From positions 62,001 to 126,000 of the forward strand of contig NZ_JAHEWN010000006.1 of assembly GCF_018598555.1 (NCBI RefSeq): a stretch of DNA of 64,000 bases, in the 5' to 3' direction. This document shows positions 52,749-61,235 of this stretch, piece after piece. The DNA is from Curtobacterium aurantiacum. GTDB taxonomy: Bacteria; Actinomycetota; Actinomycetes; Actinomycetales; Microbacteriaceae. The notes under the pieces are model-generated. The model searched no databases. It worked only from the letters and a program-made list of their open reading frames with translations, and was not told where the DNA came from. Both the position numbers and the translations under genes were made by a program. Every line of letters begins with the position of its first letter. Within the stretch, counting starts at the first letter, position 1.

Positions 52749-54623
52749 TCACCGGGCGAGCTTGACGATCTGCACGCGGCAGGGGATCTCCGGGTCCGTC
52801 GACCGGTCGGCGCTGCACGAGATCGTCGCGTTGTACGTGCCGACCAGCTTGCCGGCCACCGAGTAGTCGCGCGCCGGAGCGGTCGCCGGGTCGAACTGCA
52901 CGAAGTACTGCACGCCCTCGTCGATGAACAGGTTGCGCATCGCGTCGGAGTGGTACGTGTAGCCCTGACCTGAGCGACCGTACACACGCGTGTCCGTCAG
53001 GAACGCGAGCGACGACAGCGAGCGGTAGTTCGAGCCGATGACGGTGGCGTCCTCGGGCAGGGCGCCGCTCGCCCGGATCTGGTCGGCGAGCCGGACGATC
53101 TCCGGCACGTCGGTCGGCCCGAGCACGCGCAGCGCCTCGGTGCGGTTGACCGACGGGTAGAACGGCGCCGGCGAACCGAGCCAGTTCTGCGTGTAGGACG
53201 CGATGGGCACCACGGCGATCGCGAGGCAGGCGACGATCGTGCGGACCACCCCACGGCGGCGGACCAGCCGCCAGACGGCCGGCAGCATGAGCGCGCCGAT
53301 CATCGCGGTCAGGTAGAAGAGCGGCCAGTAGTAGCGGGCGTTGCCGCCGCCGCTCGACGACGACGTGATCATGCCGTAGCCGACGAAGTACACCAGGGTC
53401 GTCGCGGCGACGATGCAGGTGAACGCGTAGCGGCGGAAGCGGACGACGCCGATGACGAGTGCGGCGGCGAAGAGCAGGGCGATCGGTGCGGCGAACGGCG
53501 CGAACGTGCTGATCTTCTGCAGGTAGTACGGCAGGGCGAGCATGCGCTCGTGCAGGTAGTACCCGGCGCGGGCCGCGATGCCGGACTCCTTCGTCACCTT
53601 GGGCGCGGTGTCCTCGGTGGCCGACTCGGTGCGCGGCGGCACCACGGCGGGGTCCGGGTTCTCCATCGGGCCCTGCTTGTAGACCGACGGGGTGAAGTCC
53701 TCGTTGGGCGAGAACGCGTGGTCGTTCGGCGGGACCGGCAGGAACGGCCAGTCGGTGGCGCGGCCGCCGTCGTCGAACTTCGAGCCGATGTTCACCGACA
53801 GCGACGACCCGAGGGTCACCGTGCCGTACTTGACGGTCAGGGCACCGACCCAGGGGGCGATGACGACGGCGAACACGACGATCGTCGCGACCGGGGCCGT
53901 CCACCAGTGCCGCACGGGCTCACCGCGACGGCGCGCTGACCAGACGCGCAGCAGCAGCCAGAGGATCACGGCGCCGATGGCCACCGGCAGCAGGAAGAGC
54001 TTCGTGAAGTAGCCGAGGGCGGCCACGACGCCGAGCACCGCGCCGGAGGCGACACGCGCACGCGTCGACCCGTGCAGCGCCTGGTCGGCCCAGCGGAGCG
54101 CCCAGAGGAACCCGACGACCCACGCGACGACGAGCAGGTCCGGGGTCTGCACCGACACCGCGCTCATCAGGGCGGGGATCGCGGTCACCATGAAGAGCAC
54201 GGCGGGGACGATGCGGTGGTTCTGCGACCAGACGAGCCACCCGCCGATGCCGAGCACGACGGCCACGGCGAAGCAGTTCACGATCGCGAACGCCGTCTGC
54301 AAGCCGAGGCCGAACGCGACGAACGGCGCCATCATCCACGACACCAGCGGCGACCAGTACGCGTTGATGGCGTCGGGGAACCAGCCGTTCGCGTACTCGC
54401 GCGCGATGCCCATGTAGGAGATGCCGTCGACGTTCGTCACGCCGAGGCGGTTGTGGTACGCCACGGCGGCGCTCAGGACGACGCCGACGACCACGAGGAC
54501 GGCCAGGATCAGGGGTGCGACGACGTGCCGGTACCGCCGTGTGACCGCCCCCGAACGCCGTCGAACGGGCTCGTGGGTGATCTGCGGTGCTGCGGGCGTC
54601 GTCACGGTCACGTGCTTCATCAT
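52749..54623 (-). CDS. GT39/ArnT-like membrane glycosyltransferase
   Basis: The 624-residue protein has about 11 membrane helices and large outer domains. The first loop reads VTNVDGISYMGIAREYANG with an Asp as in GT-C active sites, and SPLVSWMMAPF follows. A long soluble C-terminal region (about 490-624) carries RVLGPTDVPEIVRLADQI and a Cys pair (SCSADRSTDPEIPC). This is the plan of dolichyl-phosphate-mannose-type transferases. ATG at 54623 or 54620 are both possible. It is divergent from the acyltransferase gene and may use the polyprenyl-mannose made by the 19015 enzyme. Confidence 0.83.
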   Translation of the reverse strand: MMKHVTVTTPAAPQITHEPVRRRSGAVTRRYRHVVAPLILAVLVVVGVVLSAAVAYHNRLGVTNVDGISYMGIAREYANGWFPDAINAYWSPLVSWMMAPFVAFGLGLQTAFAIVNCFAVAVVLGIGGWLVWSQNHRIVPAVLFMVTAIPALMSAVSVQTPDLLVVAWVVGFLWALRWADQALHGSTRARVASGAVLGVVAALGYFTKLFLLPVAIGAVILWLLLRVWSARRRGEPVRHWWTAPVATIVVFAVVIAPWVGALTVKYGTVTLGSSLSVNIGSKFDDGGRATDWPFLPVPPNDHAFSPNEDFTPSVYKQGPMENPDPAVVPPRTESATEDTAPKVTKESGIAARAGYYLHERMLALPYYLQKISTFAPFAAPIALLFAAALVIGVVRFRRYAFTCIVAATTLVYFVGYGMITSSSSGGGNARYYWPLFYLTAMIGALMLPAVWRLVRRRGVVRTIVACLAIAVVPIASYTQNWLGSPAPFYPSVNRTEALRVLGPTDVPEIVRLADQIRASGALPEDATVIGSNYRSLSSLAFLTDTRVYGRSGQGYTYHSDAMRNLFIDEGVQYFVQFDPATAPARDYSVAGKLVGTYNATISCSADRSTDPEIPCRVQIVKLAR

Positions 54624-54683
54624 GACATCCGTTCGCTTGTCGGACCGCACTGAGGCGGATCGCGGGTCGCACTCGGCGTGTGG

Positions 54684-54689
54684 GAGACT
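54684..54689 (+). promoter_or_regulatory. -10 box GAGACT for acyltransferase gene
   Basis: It gives a leader of about 31 bases with GAGGAC before the TTG at 54727. Confidence 0.4.
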
Positions 54690-54726
54690 GCCGGGGACCC
54701 CGCTCCGACCACCTCGAGGACGTTCG

Positions 54727-56007
54727 TTGGCCACCGAAACCCGCGCAGCCGAATCCGCAGCCGAACCGACGGCCGCCGCTCCCCGCGCCGGGGGCCGACT
54801 CGAGTTCCCGTACCTCGACGGACTCCGCGGGCTCGCTGCCCTCGCCGTGGTGTTCTACCACGCGTACCTCTTCACGGGGACGACCGGCACGGGGCCGACC
54901 GAGCTGCCGTGGCTCCGACCGTTCATCGGCTGGGGCTACCTCGGCGTCCCGCTGTTCATCGTCCTGTCCGGCTACGTGCTCATGCTGCCCGTCGTGACCC
55001 GGTTCGACCGCTACCGGTTGCCCGGCGGTTTCTGGAAGTTCATCTGGCGCCGCGCCCGACGGATCATCCCGCCGTACTGGGCGTCGCTCGTCGTCTTCGC
55101 GCTCATCATCCTGTTCGTCCCGGTGATGGGCCAGCCCGGCGGCACGCAGTGGGACACCAAGCTCCCGATGGGCTGGGGCACGTTCCTCACGCACTTCTTC
55201 CTGGTGCACGACTTCTTCCCGCAGTACATCGGCAAGATCAACGGCCCGATGTGGACGGTCGCCGTCGAGTGGCAGATCTACTTCCTCATGCCGCTGCTGA
55301 TCCTGCCGCTCTGGAAGGTCTTCGGCGGATGGGCCACCGCGTCCTCGCTCGTCCTGATCGGCATGTGGATGGGCTCCGAGAGCCGCTACTCGTGGATGCA
55401 CCCGTGGTTCGTCGGGCTCTTCGCGGTCGGCATGCTCGCCGCGGAGCTCACGGTGAAGGCCCGCGACGAGCACCTCACCGGCAAGCTGAACACCTCGAAG
55501 CTCGGCGGCCCGCGCTGGCAGGGCGGGGTGTTCGTCGCCGCGATGTTCGTCGGCATGCTCCTCGTGTTCTTCCGCAACCGCGACTACTGGCAGCACCAGA
55601 CCTGGCCGTCCGAGGTCGTCCTCGGCATCTTCGCCGGCATCCTGCTGACCTGGATGGGACGCCGGGCGGTGACGGGGCAGCACACCTGGCTCGCCCGGTT
55701 CTTCGCCTGGAAGCCGTTCGTGCTCCTGGGCCTGGTGTCGTACTCGGTGTACCTGTTCCACAGCCCGCTGCTCGGCCTCGGCAACCTGCTGCTCCTGCCG
55801 ATGGGGCTGTACCCGAAGTGGCAGTTCCTGCTGATGATCTTCGTGGTCATCCCCGTCGTGCTCGCGATCTGCGTGGGCTTCTGGTGGCTGGTGGAGCGCA
55901 ACTTCCTGAACCGTCGCCAGAAGCACGCGACCCGCGAGGTCTCGTCCCGCGGCCGACTGCCAGAAGTCGAGACCGACGACACCGAGGACACGCGCACGAC
56001 CCGCTAG
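54727..56007 (+). CDS. Acyltransferase family 3 membrane protein (OafA-like)
   Basis: The 426-residue protein has about 10 helices and acyltransferase-3 motifs: YLDGLRGLAALAVVFYH with the catalytic-type His, and GYLGVPLFIVLSGYVL with the downstream MWTVAVEWQIYFLMPL. These enzymes transfer acetyl or similar groups to exported polysaccharides or peptidoglycan. It lacks a fused SGNH domain. TTG at 54727 is chosen: GAGGAC is five bases upstream and no ATG/GTG starts the conserved region. A GAGACT box lies at 54684-54689. A charged tail (about 30 residues) follows the last helix. Confidence 0.92.
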   Translation: MATETRAAESAAEPTAAAPRAGGRLEFPYLDGLRGLAALAVVFYHAYLFTGTTGTGPTELPWLRPFIGWGYLGVPLFIVLSGYVLMLPVVTRFDRYRLPGGFWKFIWRRARRIIPPYWASLVVFALIILFVPVMGQPGGTQWDTKLPMGWGTFLTHFFLVHDFFPQYIGKINGPMWTVAVEWQIYFLMPLLILPLWKVFGGWATASSLVLIGMWMGSESRYSWMHPWFVGLFAVGMLAAELTVKARDEHLTGKLNTSKLGGPRWQGGVFVAAMFVGMLLVFFRNRDYWQHQTWPSEVVLGIFAGILLTWMGRRAVTGQHTWLARFFAWKPFVLLGLVSYSVYLFHSPLLGLGNLLLLPMGLYPKWQFLLMIFVVIPVVLAICVGFWWLVERNFLNRRQKHATREVSSRGRLPEVETDDTEDTRTTR

Positions 56008-56066
56008 CCCCCCTCCGCCGGGGCCGTCGGGTGTGCGCCGGACGGACATGTGTCGCCGAGGCCAGG

Positions 56067-56072
56067 TAGCAT
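56067..56072 (+). promoter_or_regulatory. -10 box TAGCAT for GH25 gene
   Basis: It gives a leader of about 56 bases before the ATG at 56135. Confidence 0.5.
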
Positions 56073-56134
56073 CGCTCGGACCGCGGCGTGGGAGATCAGG
56101 CCCCACGGCATCTCGACAGGGAAGACGAGACCAC

Positions 56135-57166
56135 ATGCGCGCACCGATCAGCAGGCTCCTCGGGCTCGGCACCGCTGCCGTCGTCGCCGGGGCCATCACC
56201 TTCGGCAGTGGCCCGGCGGTCGGCGTGACCACGACCACGACCGGCCCGACCACCGCGACGCCGGCACCCACGCCCGCCGCGAGCACGCCCGCGGCGGCGC
56301 CGGCACCAGCCCCGGACGCCGCAGCGCCCGCCGCCGCCCAGCAGCTCTCCATCGCCGAGATGGACCGCACCGGCAACCACACCATGGGCGCCGGCATCGC
56401 CGCCCACGCCGGCGAGTCCCACGTGACCACCGCCTCCCCTGACGCGACCTCGGGCGGCGGGGTCAGCGCGCAGGCCCTCAGCTCGTCAGCCGCCGCCGCC
56501 GCCGCCGGCGGGCCGCCCCCCGGCCGCGTGCAGGGCTTCGACATCAGCGCGTGGCAGCCGAGCGTCAACTTCCTGCAGGCGTACCGCAACGGCGCCCGGT
56601 TCGTGTACGTCAAGGCCACCGAGGGCACCTCGTACGTCAGCTCCACCTACAAGCAGCAGTACGCCACGGCGAAGCAGCGCAACCTGTACCGAGGCGGCTA
56701 CGTCTACGCCCAGCCGAGCCAGGCCAGCGGCGCCGCGACCGCGAACTACTTCTTCGCCCACGGCGGCCAGTGGAGCAAGGACGGCAAGACCCTGCCGCCG
56801 CTGCTCGACATCGAGTACGGCAGCGCCGCCCAGGGCACCTGCTACGGCAAGTCGTGGTCGTCGATGCGCAGCTGGATCAAGGACTTCAACAGGACCGTCG
56901 TCGCCAAGACGGGTCGGTACCCCGCGATCTACACCACGACCGACTGGTGGAAGCGCTGCACGAACAACAGCAACCAGTTCTCGAAGAACCCGTTGTTCGT
57001 CGCGATCTACCCGGTGAAGAACTTCACCTCGCCCGGCACCCTCGGGCGCAGCTGGTCGAAGTGGACGTTCTGGCAGTGGGCGGCCAGCGGCACGCTCCCC
57101 GGTGACCAGGACGTCTACCGCAACGACATCACGTACCTGAAGCGCTTCGCCTCCCGGACGAGCTGA
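56135..57166 (+). CDS. Secreted GH25 lysozyme
   Basis: The 343-residue product has a signal peptide (about 1-30), a Thr/Ala/Pro-rich linker (31-125) and a GH25 muramidase domain with Asp136 in GFDISAW, FVYVKATEG, and Asp225/Glu227 in LLDIEYG. GH25 enzymes cut the beta-1,4 bond between MurNAc and GlcNAc. Two cysteines (TCYGKS and RCTNNS) may pair. ATG at 56135 has AGGGAAG ten bases upstream and a TAGCAT -10 at 56067-56072. The linker suggests wall tethering or spanning. It could trim peptidoglycan for glycan attachment. Confidence 0.94.
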   Translation: MRAPISRLLGLGTAAVVAGAITFGSGPAVGVTTTTTGPTTATPAPTPAASTPAAAPAPAPDAAAPAAAQQLSIAEMDRTGNHTMGAGIAAHAGESHVTTASPDATSGGGVSAQALSSSAAAAAAGGPPPGRVQGFDISAWQPSVNFLQAYRNGARFVYVKATEGTSYVSSTYKQQYATAKQRNLYRGGYVYAQPSQASGAATANYFFAHGGQWSKDGKTLPPLLDIEYGSAAQGTCYGKSWSSMRSWIKDFNRTVVAKTGRYPAIYTTTDWWKRCTNNSNQFSKNPLFVAIYPVKNFTSPGTLGRSWSKWTFWQWAASGTLPGDQDVYRNDITYLKRFASRTS

Positions 57167-57172
57167 CGCCCC

Positions 57173-57326
57173 GTGCGAGGTTGACCGCTCGGTGCGCGCT
57201 TGCGAGCGCGCACCGAGCGGTCAACGCCGCACCAGGCGACGACGGCCCGACCGATGGCGCCAGCCACACCAGGTTGACGACGGACGGGAGGCCCGTGGCG
57301 GTGTCGCCACGGGCCTCCCGTCCGTC
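57173..57326. repeat. Two perfect hairpins between GH25 and the pyruvyl transferase
   Basis: The first stem (57180-57200 with 57205-57225) is a perfect 21 bp with a TGCG loop and is flanked by GTGCG/CGCAC that extends it. The second (57279-57300 with 57305-57326) is a perfect 22 bp with a GTGT loop and belongs to the GGACGGGAGGCCCG family. The gap is convergent. Confidence 0.85.
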
Positions 57327-57364
57327 ACGGGCGCACGATCGCGCCCGTCGTGCAGCGGACGACG

Positions 57365-58588
57365 TCAGCGGACGTCGCGCGTCGCCTCGGCGAAGTCGGC
57401 GTCGAGGGCGGTGGCCATGCGGGCCACGCCCTCGGCGAGCTGCGTGCGGACCGCGTCGCGGTCCGTGTCGAGCGCCTCGAGCTGCGCCGTGACGTCGTCG
57501 ACGAACGTGGGTTCGAGCGCCGCCTCGATCGGCTTCGAGTACGCCTGCTGGCCCATCTGCTCGAAGAACAGCCGGCCCTTGTCGACGTAGTACAACACCG
57601 CGGCGGGGACCCCGGCGATGGTCGCGACGATCGCGGAGTGCAGGCGGCTCGCCAGGAACAGGCGGCTGCGGGACATCAGCCCGGCGTACTCGGACGGCGA
57701 GAACTCGTCGGCCTCGACCACGTGGGTGCGGTCGGCGTGCCGCATCAGGGCGATGACCTCGCGGGCGAACGCGGCGTCGCCCTCGGATGCCTCCATGTGC
57801 ATCGGGTAGAACACGACGTCGGCGTCCCAACGATCGATGACGCGGTCGGCGAGGTCGGCGACGGCCTGTCGGTAGGTCACGAGCTTGTCGCTGTCGACGC
57901 CGGTCTGGCGGAAGCGCTTCGGCAGGAACCGGAACGGGATCCAGCCGCTGCGCTTGTAGTGGAACCAGCGCCGGACGCCGAAGCCGATCGAGCCCTCGAG
58001 CCGCTCGGCGGTCAGACCGGTGGTGCGCTCGAGCCGCTCGAGCACGTCGGCGTCCGGCGCGGTGACCGTCCCGACGACCGCGGGGTCGAAGGACGAGACG
58101 ATCGGTGTCTTCACGCCCCAGGACAGGAGCTTGTCGCGGGACTCGTCGTCACGGACGGCGAACGCGCTGCACAGGTCGACGGTGGCGCGGATCAGGCGCT
58201 TGCTGATGCCGGCGGTGGTCGGGCCGATGCCCTGGAAGGCCCCGACGAGGTTCTTGTTGACCGCACGGACGAGCAGCATCTTGCCGAACCAGTACACGAG
58301 GCCGAGCTTGTTCGTGTAGTCCTTCAGGATCTCGCCGCCACCCCAGAGCACCACGTCGGCACCACGGGCCGCACGGAGCAGGGCGAAGAGGTCCCCGATG
58401 CCGGTGCTGTACGGGGAGACCGGCAGGAACCGGATCCCGAACCACGCGGCGTCCCGCTCGGGGTACTGGGACAGGGAGACGATCTCGGCGTCGGGCCACC
58501 GGCGACGGACGAGCTCGACGTTGCCGGCGAGGATCGCCCGGTCCCCGCGGTTGTGGGGCGAATCGCTATTGTGGATCAGTACGCGCAC
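57365..58588 (-). CDS. Polysaccharide pyruvyl transferase family protein
   Basis: The 407-residue protein has the PF04230 hallmarks: HNRGDRAILAGNVELV near the N-terminus, VVLWGGGEILKDY, GAFQGIGPTTAG, SRLFLASRLHSAIVATIAGVP with the conserved R-x-H, and a C-terminal helical region. These enzymes add ketal-linked pyruvate to surface glycans using PEP (CsaB-type) or act on their chains. GTG at 58588 is eight bases after TAGGCT. It is divergent from the GT4 at 58637 and converges with GH25 over a hairpin-rich gap. The exact substrate is unknown. Confidence 0.88.
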   Translation of the reverse strand: MRVLIHNSDSPHNRGDRAILAGNVELVRRRWPDAEIVSLSQYPERDAAWFGIRFLPVSPYSTGIGDLFALLRAARGADVVLWGGGEILKDYTNKLGLVYWFGKMLLVRAVNKNLVGAFQGIGPTTAGISKRLIRATVDLCSAFAVRDDESRDKLLSWGVKTPIVSSFDPAVVGTVTAPDADVLERLERTTGLTAERLEGSIGFGVRRWFHYKRSGWIPFRFLPKRFRQTGVDSDKLVTYRQAVADLADRVIDRWDADVVFYPMHMEASEGDAAFAREVIALMRHADRTHVVEADEFSPSEYAGLMSRSRLFLASRLHSAIVATIAGVPAAVLYYVDKGRLFFEQMGQQAYSKPIEAALEPTFVDDVTAQLEALDTDRDAVRTQLAEGVARMATALDADFAEATRDVR

Positions 58589-58596
58589 GGGGTGAG

Positions 58597-58602
58597 AGCC
58601 TA
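58597..58602 (-). promoter_or_regulatory. -10 box TAGGCT for pyruvyl transferase gene
   Basis: It ends eight bases before the GTG at 58588. Confidence 0.6.
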
Positions 58603-58636
58603 CCGGACCGTCCCCCGCCACCCCCGGAAAGGCACG

Positions 58637-59839
58637 ATGTCCCGCACCACTCGCTCCGCCCGCTCCCACCCGGACCGCCCCCGCCTGCTCGTCCTGGGCT
58701 CGACGTTCCCGGCCCGTCCGGACGACGGCGTGCCGGCGTTCGTGCTCGACCTCGCCCACCAGGAGGCGACCGAGTTCGACACCCTCGTGCTCACCCCCCG
58801 CGTGCCGGGCGGCGCTGCGAAGGAGCGCATCGGCGAGGTCGCGGTGCGCCGCTACCCGTACTTCCCGCGCCGGTTCGAGGACCTCGCCGACGGTGCGATC
58901 CTCGACAACCTCAAGGAGCGTCGCTCCCGGGTCGTGCAGGTCCCCGCGCTGGTGCTCGCGCAGTACCTGGCCGTCCGTCGCCTGGTGCGCTCCGCGAAGC
59001 CGGACGTCATCCACGCCCACTGGGCGATCCCGCAGGCCCTCGTCGCGACCCTGGCCGCCCCCGGGGTGCCCGTCGTCGTGACAACTCACGGCGGTGACAT
59101 CTACGCCCTCCGTGCGGCTCCCCTGGTCCGGCTCAAGCGCTGGATCTTCGGTCGCTCGGCGCACGTCACCACCGTGAACTCCGAGATGCGCGACCGCCTG
59201 ACCGAGTGGGGCGTCCCGGAGTCACGGTCGACCGTGATCCCGATGGGGGTCGACCTGGGCCCCGCCCGCGACACCCGCGCCCGCGTCGCGCCGCAGGAGC
59301 ACCACGTGGTCGCCGTCGGCCGGCTCGTCGAGAAGAAGGGCTTCGGCAACCTGATCGAGGCGCTCCGGGGACTCGGCGCCGACGTCCCGTGGCGGCTCAC
59401 CGTCGTCGGCGACGGCCCGTACCGCGCGCAGCTCGAGCAGCAGGCAGCGGGTCTGCCGGTGACGTTCCTGGGGCAGCGCGGTCGCACCGAGGTGCTCGAG
59501 ACCCTGGCGTCGGCCACGGTCGTCGCGGTGCCGTCCATCCCCGCTGCGAACGGCGACCAGGAGGGCCTGCCGGTCACCCTGCTCGAGGCCGCGGCGGTCG
59601 GTGCCGCGATCGTGGCGAGCGACCTGCCGGGCATCCGCGACGTCGTGCAGGACGACGTGTCGGGCGTGCTCGTGCCCCCGGGCGACGTCCCGGCGCTCCG
59701 CGCGGCACTGCAGCGCGTGCTCACCGACGACGCGGCACGGTCCCGTTACCAGGAGCAGGCCGTCGTCTCGGCAGCCGAGTTCTCGACGGAGCGGATCGGC
59801 GAGCGCTACCGGGCGGTGCTGCGCGCGGCGATCGCGTAG
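58637..59839 (+). CDS. GT4 glycosyltransferase
   Basis: The 400-residue GT-B enzyme has LVLGSTFPARPDDGVPAFV, VIHAHWAIPQALVA, VTTHGGDIYALR, HHVVAVGRLVEKKGF and the donor motif GDQEGLPVTLLEAAAVG. It resembles WcaL/WbaZ-like transferases of exopolysaccharide loci. ATG at 58637 has AAAGG about four bases upstream. Its 3' end overlaps the convergent membrane gene by 34 bases. Together with the pyruvyl transferase it forms a divergent pair, likely for one glycan. Confidence 0.9.
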   Translation: MSRTTRSARSHPDRPRLLVLGSTFPARPDDGVPAFVLDLAHQEATEFDTLVLTPRVPGGAAKERIGEVAVRRYPYFPRRFEDLADGAILDNLKERRSRVVQVPALVLAQYLAVRRLVRSAKPDVIHAHWAIPQALVATLAAPGVPVVVTTHGGDIYALRAAPLVRLKRWIFGRSAHVTTVNSEMRDRLTEWGVPESRSTVIPMGVDLGPARDTRARVAPQEHHVVAVGRLVEKKGFGNLIEALRGLGADVPWRLTVVGDGPYRAQLEQQAAGLPVTFLGQRGRTEVLETLASATVVAVPSIPAANGDQEGLPVTLLEAAAVGAAIVASDLPGIRDVVQDDVSGVLVPPGDVPALRAALQRVLTDDAARSRYQEQAVVSAAEFSTERIGERYRAVLRAAIA

Positions 59840-61224
59840 AGCACCACGGTGGCGGCGGCGCACACCGCCGCGGCCACCGAGGCCAGCACGACGACCGTTC
59901 CGGAGTGTCCGACGAGTTCCGACCCGGCTGCGTCGAACAGCGACCAGGTCGGCACGAACGCCGCCACGGCCCAGGCCAGCGCCGTCCACGTGCCGATCCG
60001 TCCCCAGGCGAGGAACCCCGCCGCCATCGCGAGGGCGATCGGCACCAGGACGGTGAGCGTGTAGCGGTTGAGGGGCGCGCCGCCGCCGGCCGCGTAGCGG
60101 ATCTCGACGACGACGAACAGCAGGGTCACGACGACCAGCATCGCGACGACGAGCCGGCGCGGCCACCGGTCCTCGTCGGCCGGACCCCGGGGCCGGAGGC
60201 GACGCGCCACCAGGGCCGCGACGAACAGCAGCACCGGGAGCAGCAGCAGCACCCACGGCAGCGGCGACGCGATGGGCAGCGCACCCCGGAAGAGCGCGAA
60301 CAGCTGGCGCCAGAACCCGAGCATCGAGACGACCTCGACCTCGGACCAGTGCGGGCGGGGCGTGTACCCGGGCCACGCGGTGGGCCGGCCGCTGAACGAA
60401 CCGGTCAGGGCCTGGTTGCGCAGCCAGAACCACCCGGACGCGGCGGCCGCGGCGGCGAGGGGCACCGCGGCCACCAGGGCCCGGGCGGCGAGACCGTGCA
60501 GGCGTCCGAGCCGCACCGTCCGGGCCAGCGCGAACGCGACGACCATCGCGACGAGCCAGAGCGCGAAGGTGAGCCGTGTGGTGGTGCCGGCGGCGGCGAC
60601 GAGTGCTCCCCCGACCGCGAGCCCCGCACCGACGCCGGACCGGAGTGCTGCGCCGGCCACACCGCACGCGAGCGCGCACGTCAACGCGGCGAGGGAGTCG
60701 TTGTAGACGACGCCGCCCTGCACCACGAGGACGCTCGTCGACGCGGTGACGACGGCGACGGTTCCGGGCAGCCGCACCACGCCCGGGAAGCAGCGGGAGG
60801 CCGCCCACGCCGCACTCGGTACGACGGCTGCGGCGAACACCGCGTTGCAGAGCCGGCCGAACACGACCGCCTGCACGGGGTGCCCGGCGTCGACGAGCGG
60901 CCCGATCACCGGGGCGAGCAGCACGTAGTACAGCGGCGGGTGCTGTGCGACCCACTGCACCGGCGGCGTCCCACCGAACCCCGGTCGGAACCGGATGCCG
61001 TCCAGGAGCACCGGCAGCTGGCCGTGCCACACCCGCAGCACGTAGTCGACGTGGGCGGACTCGTCGACGCTCGCGAGCGGCATCGACGAGAAGGTCCGCG
61101 CGACCGAGGCCGTCAGGACGAGCAGCGTGGCGGCGAGGACGACCGGTGTCGCCCAGTCCCGGCCCCGGAGCCCCGCGGTGAGCAGAGCGTGGATGCGGTC
61201 GGAGCGCCGGGTGTGCTGCTGCAC
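59806..61224 (-). CDS. Membrane protein with DE-x2-H first loop, DUF2142/GT-C-like (paralog 4)
   Basis: The 472-residue protein has about 11 helices. The first extracytoplasmic loop reads SVDESAHVDYVLRVW, matching the D-E-x2-H-x-D motif of the DUF2142 paralogs, and QHPPLYYVLLAPV corresponds to their QxP-x2-Y segment. Overall similarity is much lower than among the other three. The start is uncertain: GTG at 61224 is the only reasonable choice after the ugd stop at 61236, without a clear ribosome site. It is downstream of ugd in one operon, so glucuronate or a derived sugar could be relevant. Confidence 0.8.
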   Translation of the reverse strand: MQQHTRRSDRIHALLTAGLRGRDWATPVVLAATLLVLTASVARTFSSMPLASVDESAHVDYVLRVWHGQLPVLLDGIRFRPGFGGTPPVQWVAQHPPLYYVLLAPVIGPLVDAGHPVQAVVFGRLCNAVFAAAVVPSAAWAASRCFPGVVRLPGTVAVVTASTSVLVVQGGVVYNDSLAALTCALACGVAGAALRSGVGAGLAVGGALVAAAGTTTRLTFALWLVAMVVAFALARTVRLGRLHGLAARALVAAVPLAAAAAASGWFWLRNQALTGSFSGRPTAWPGYTPRPHWSEVEVVSMLGFWRQLFALFRGALPIASPLPWVLLLLPVLLFVAALVARRLRPRGPADEDRWPRRLVVAMLVVVTLLFVVVEIRYAAGGGAPLNRYTLTVLVPIALAMAAGFLAWGRIGTWTALAWAVAAFVPTWSLFDAAGSELVGHSGTVVVLASVAAAVCAAATVVLYAIAARSTAR

Positions 61225-61235
61225 GTCAGGCGACG

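Noticed and set aside
56228-56330. Low-complexity Thr/Ala/Pro region as a separate element
   Set aside because: It is the in-frame linker of the GH25 protein.
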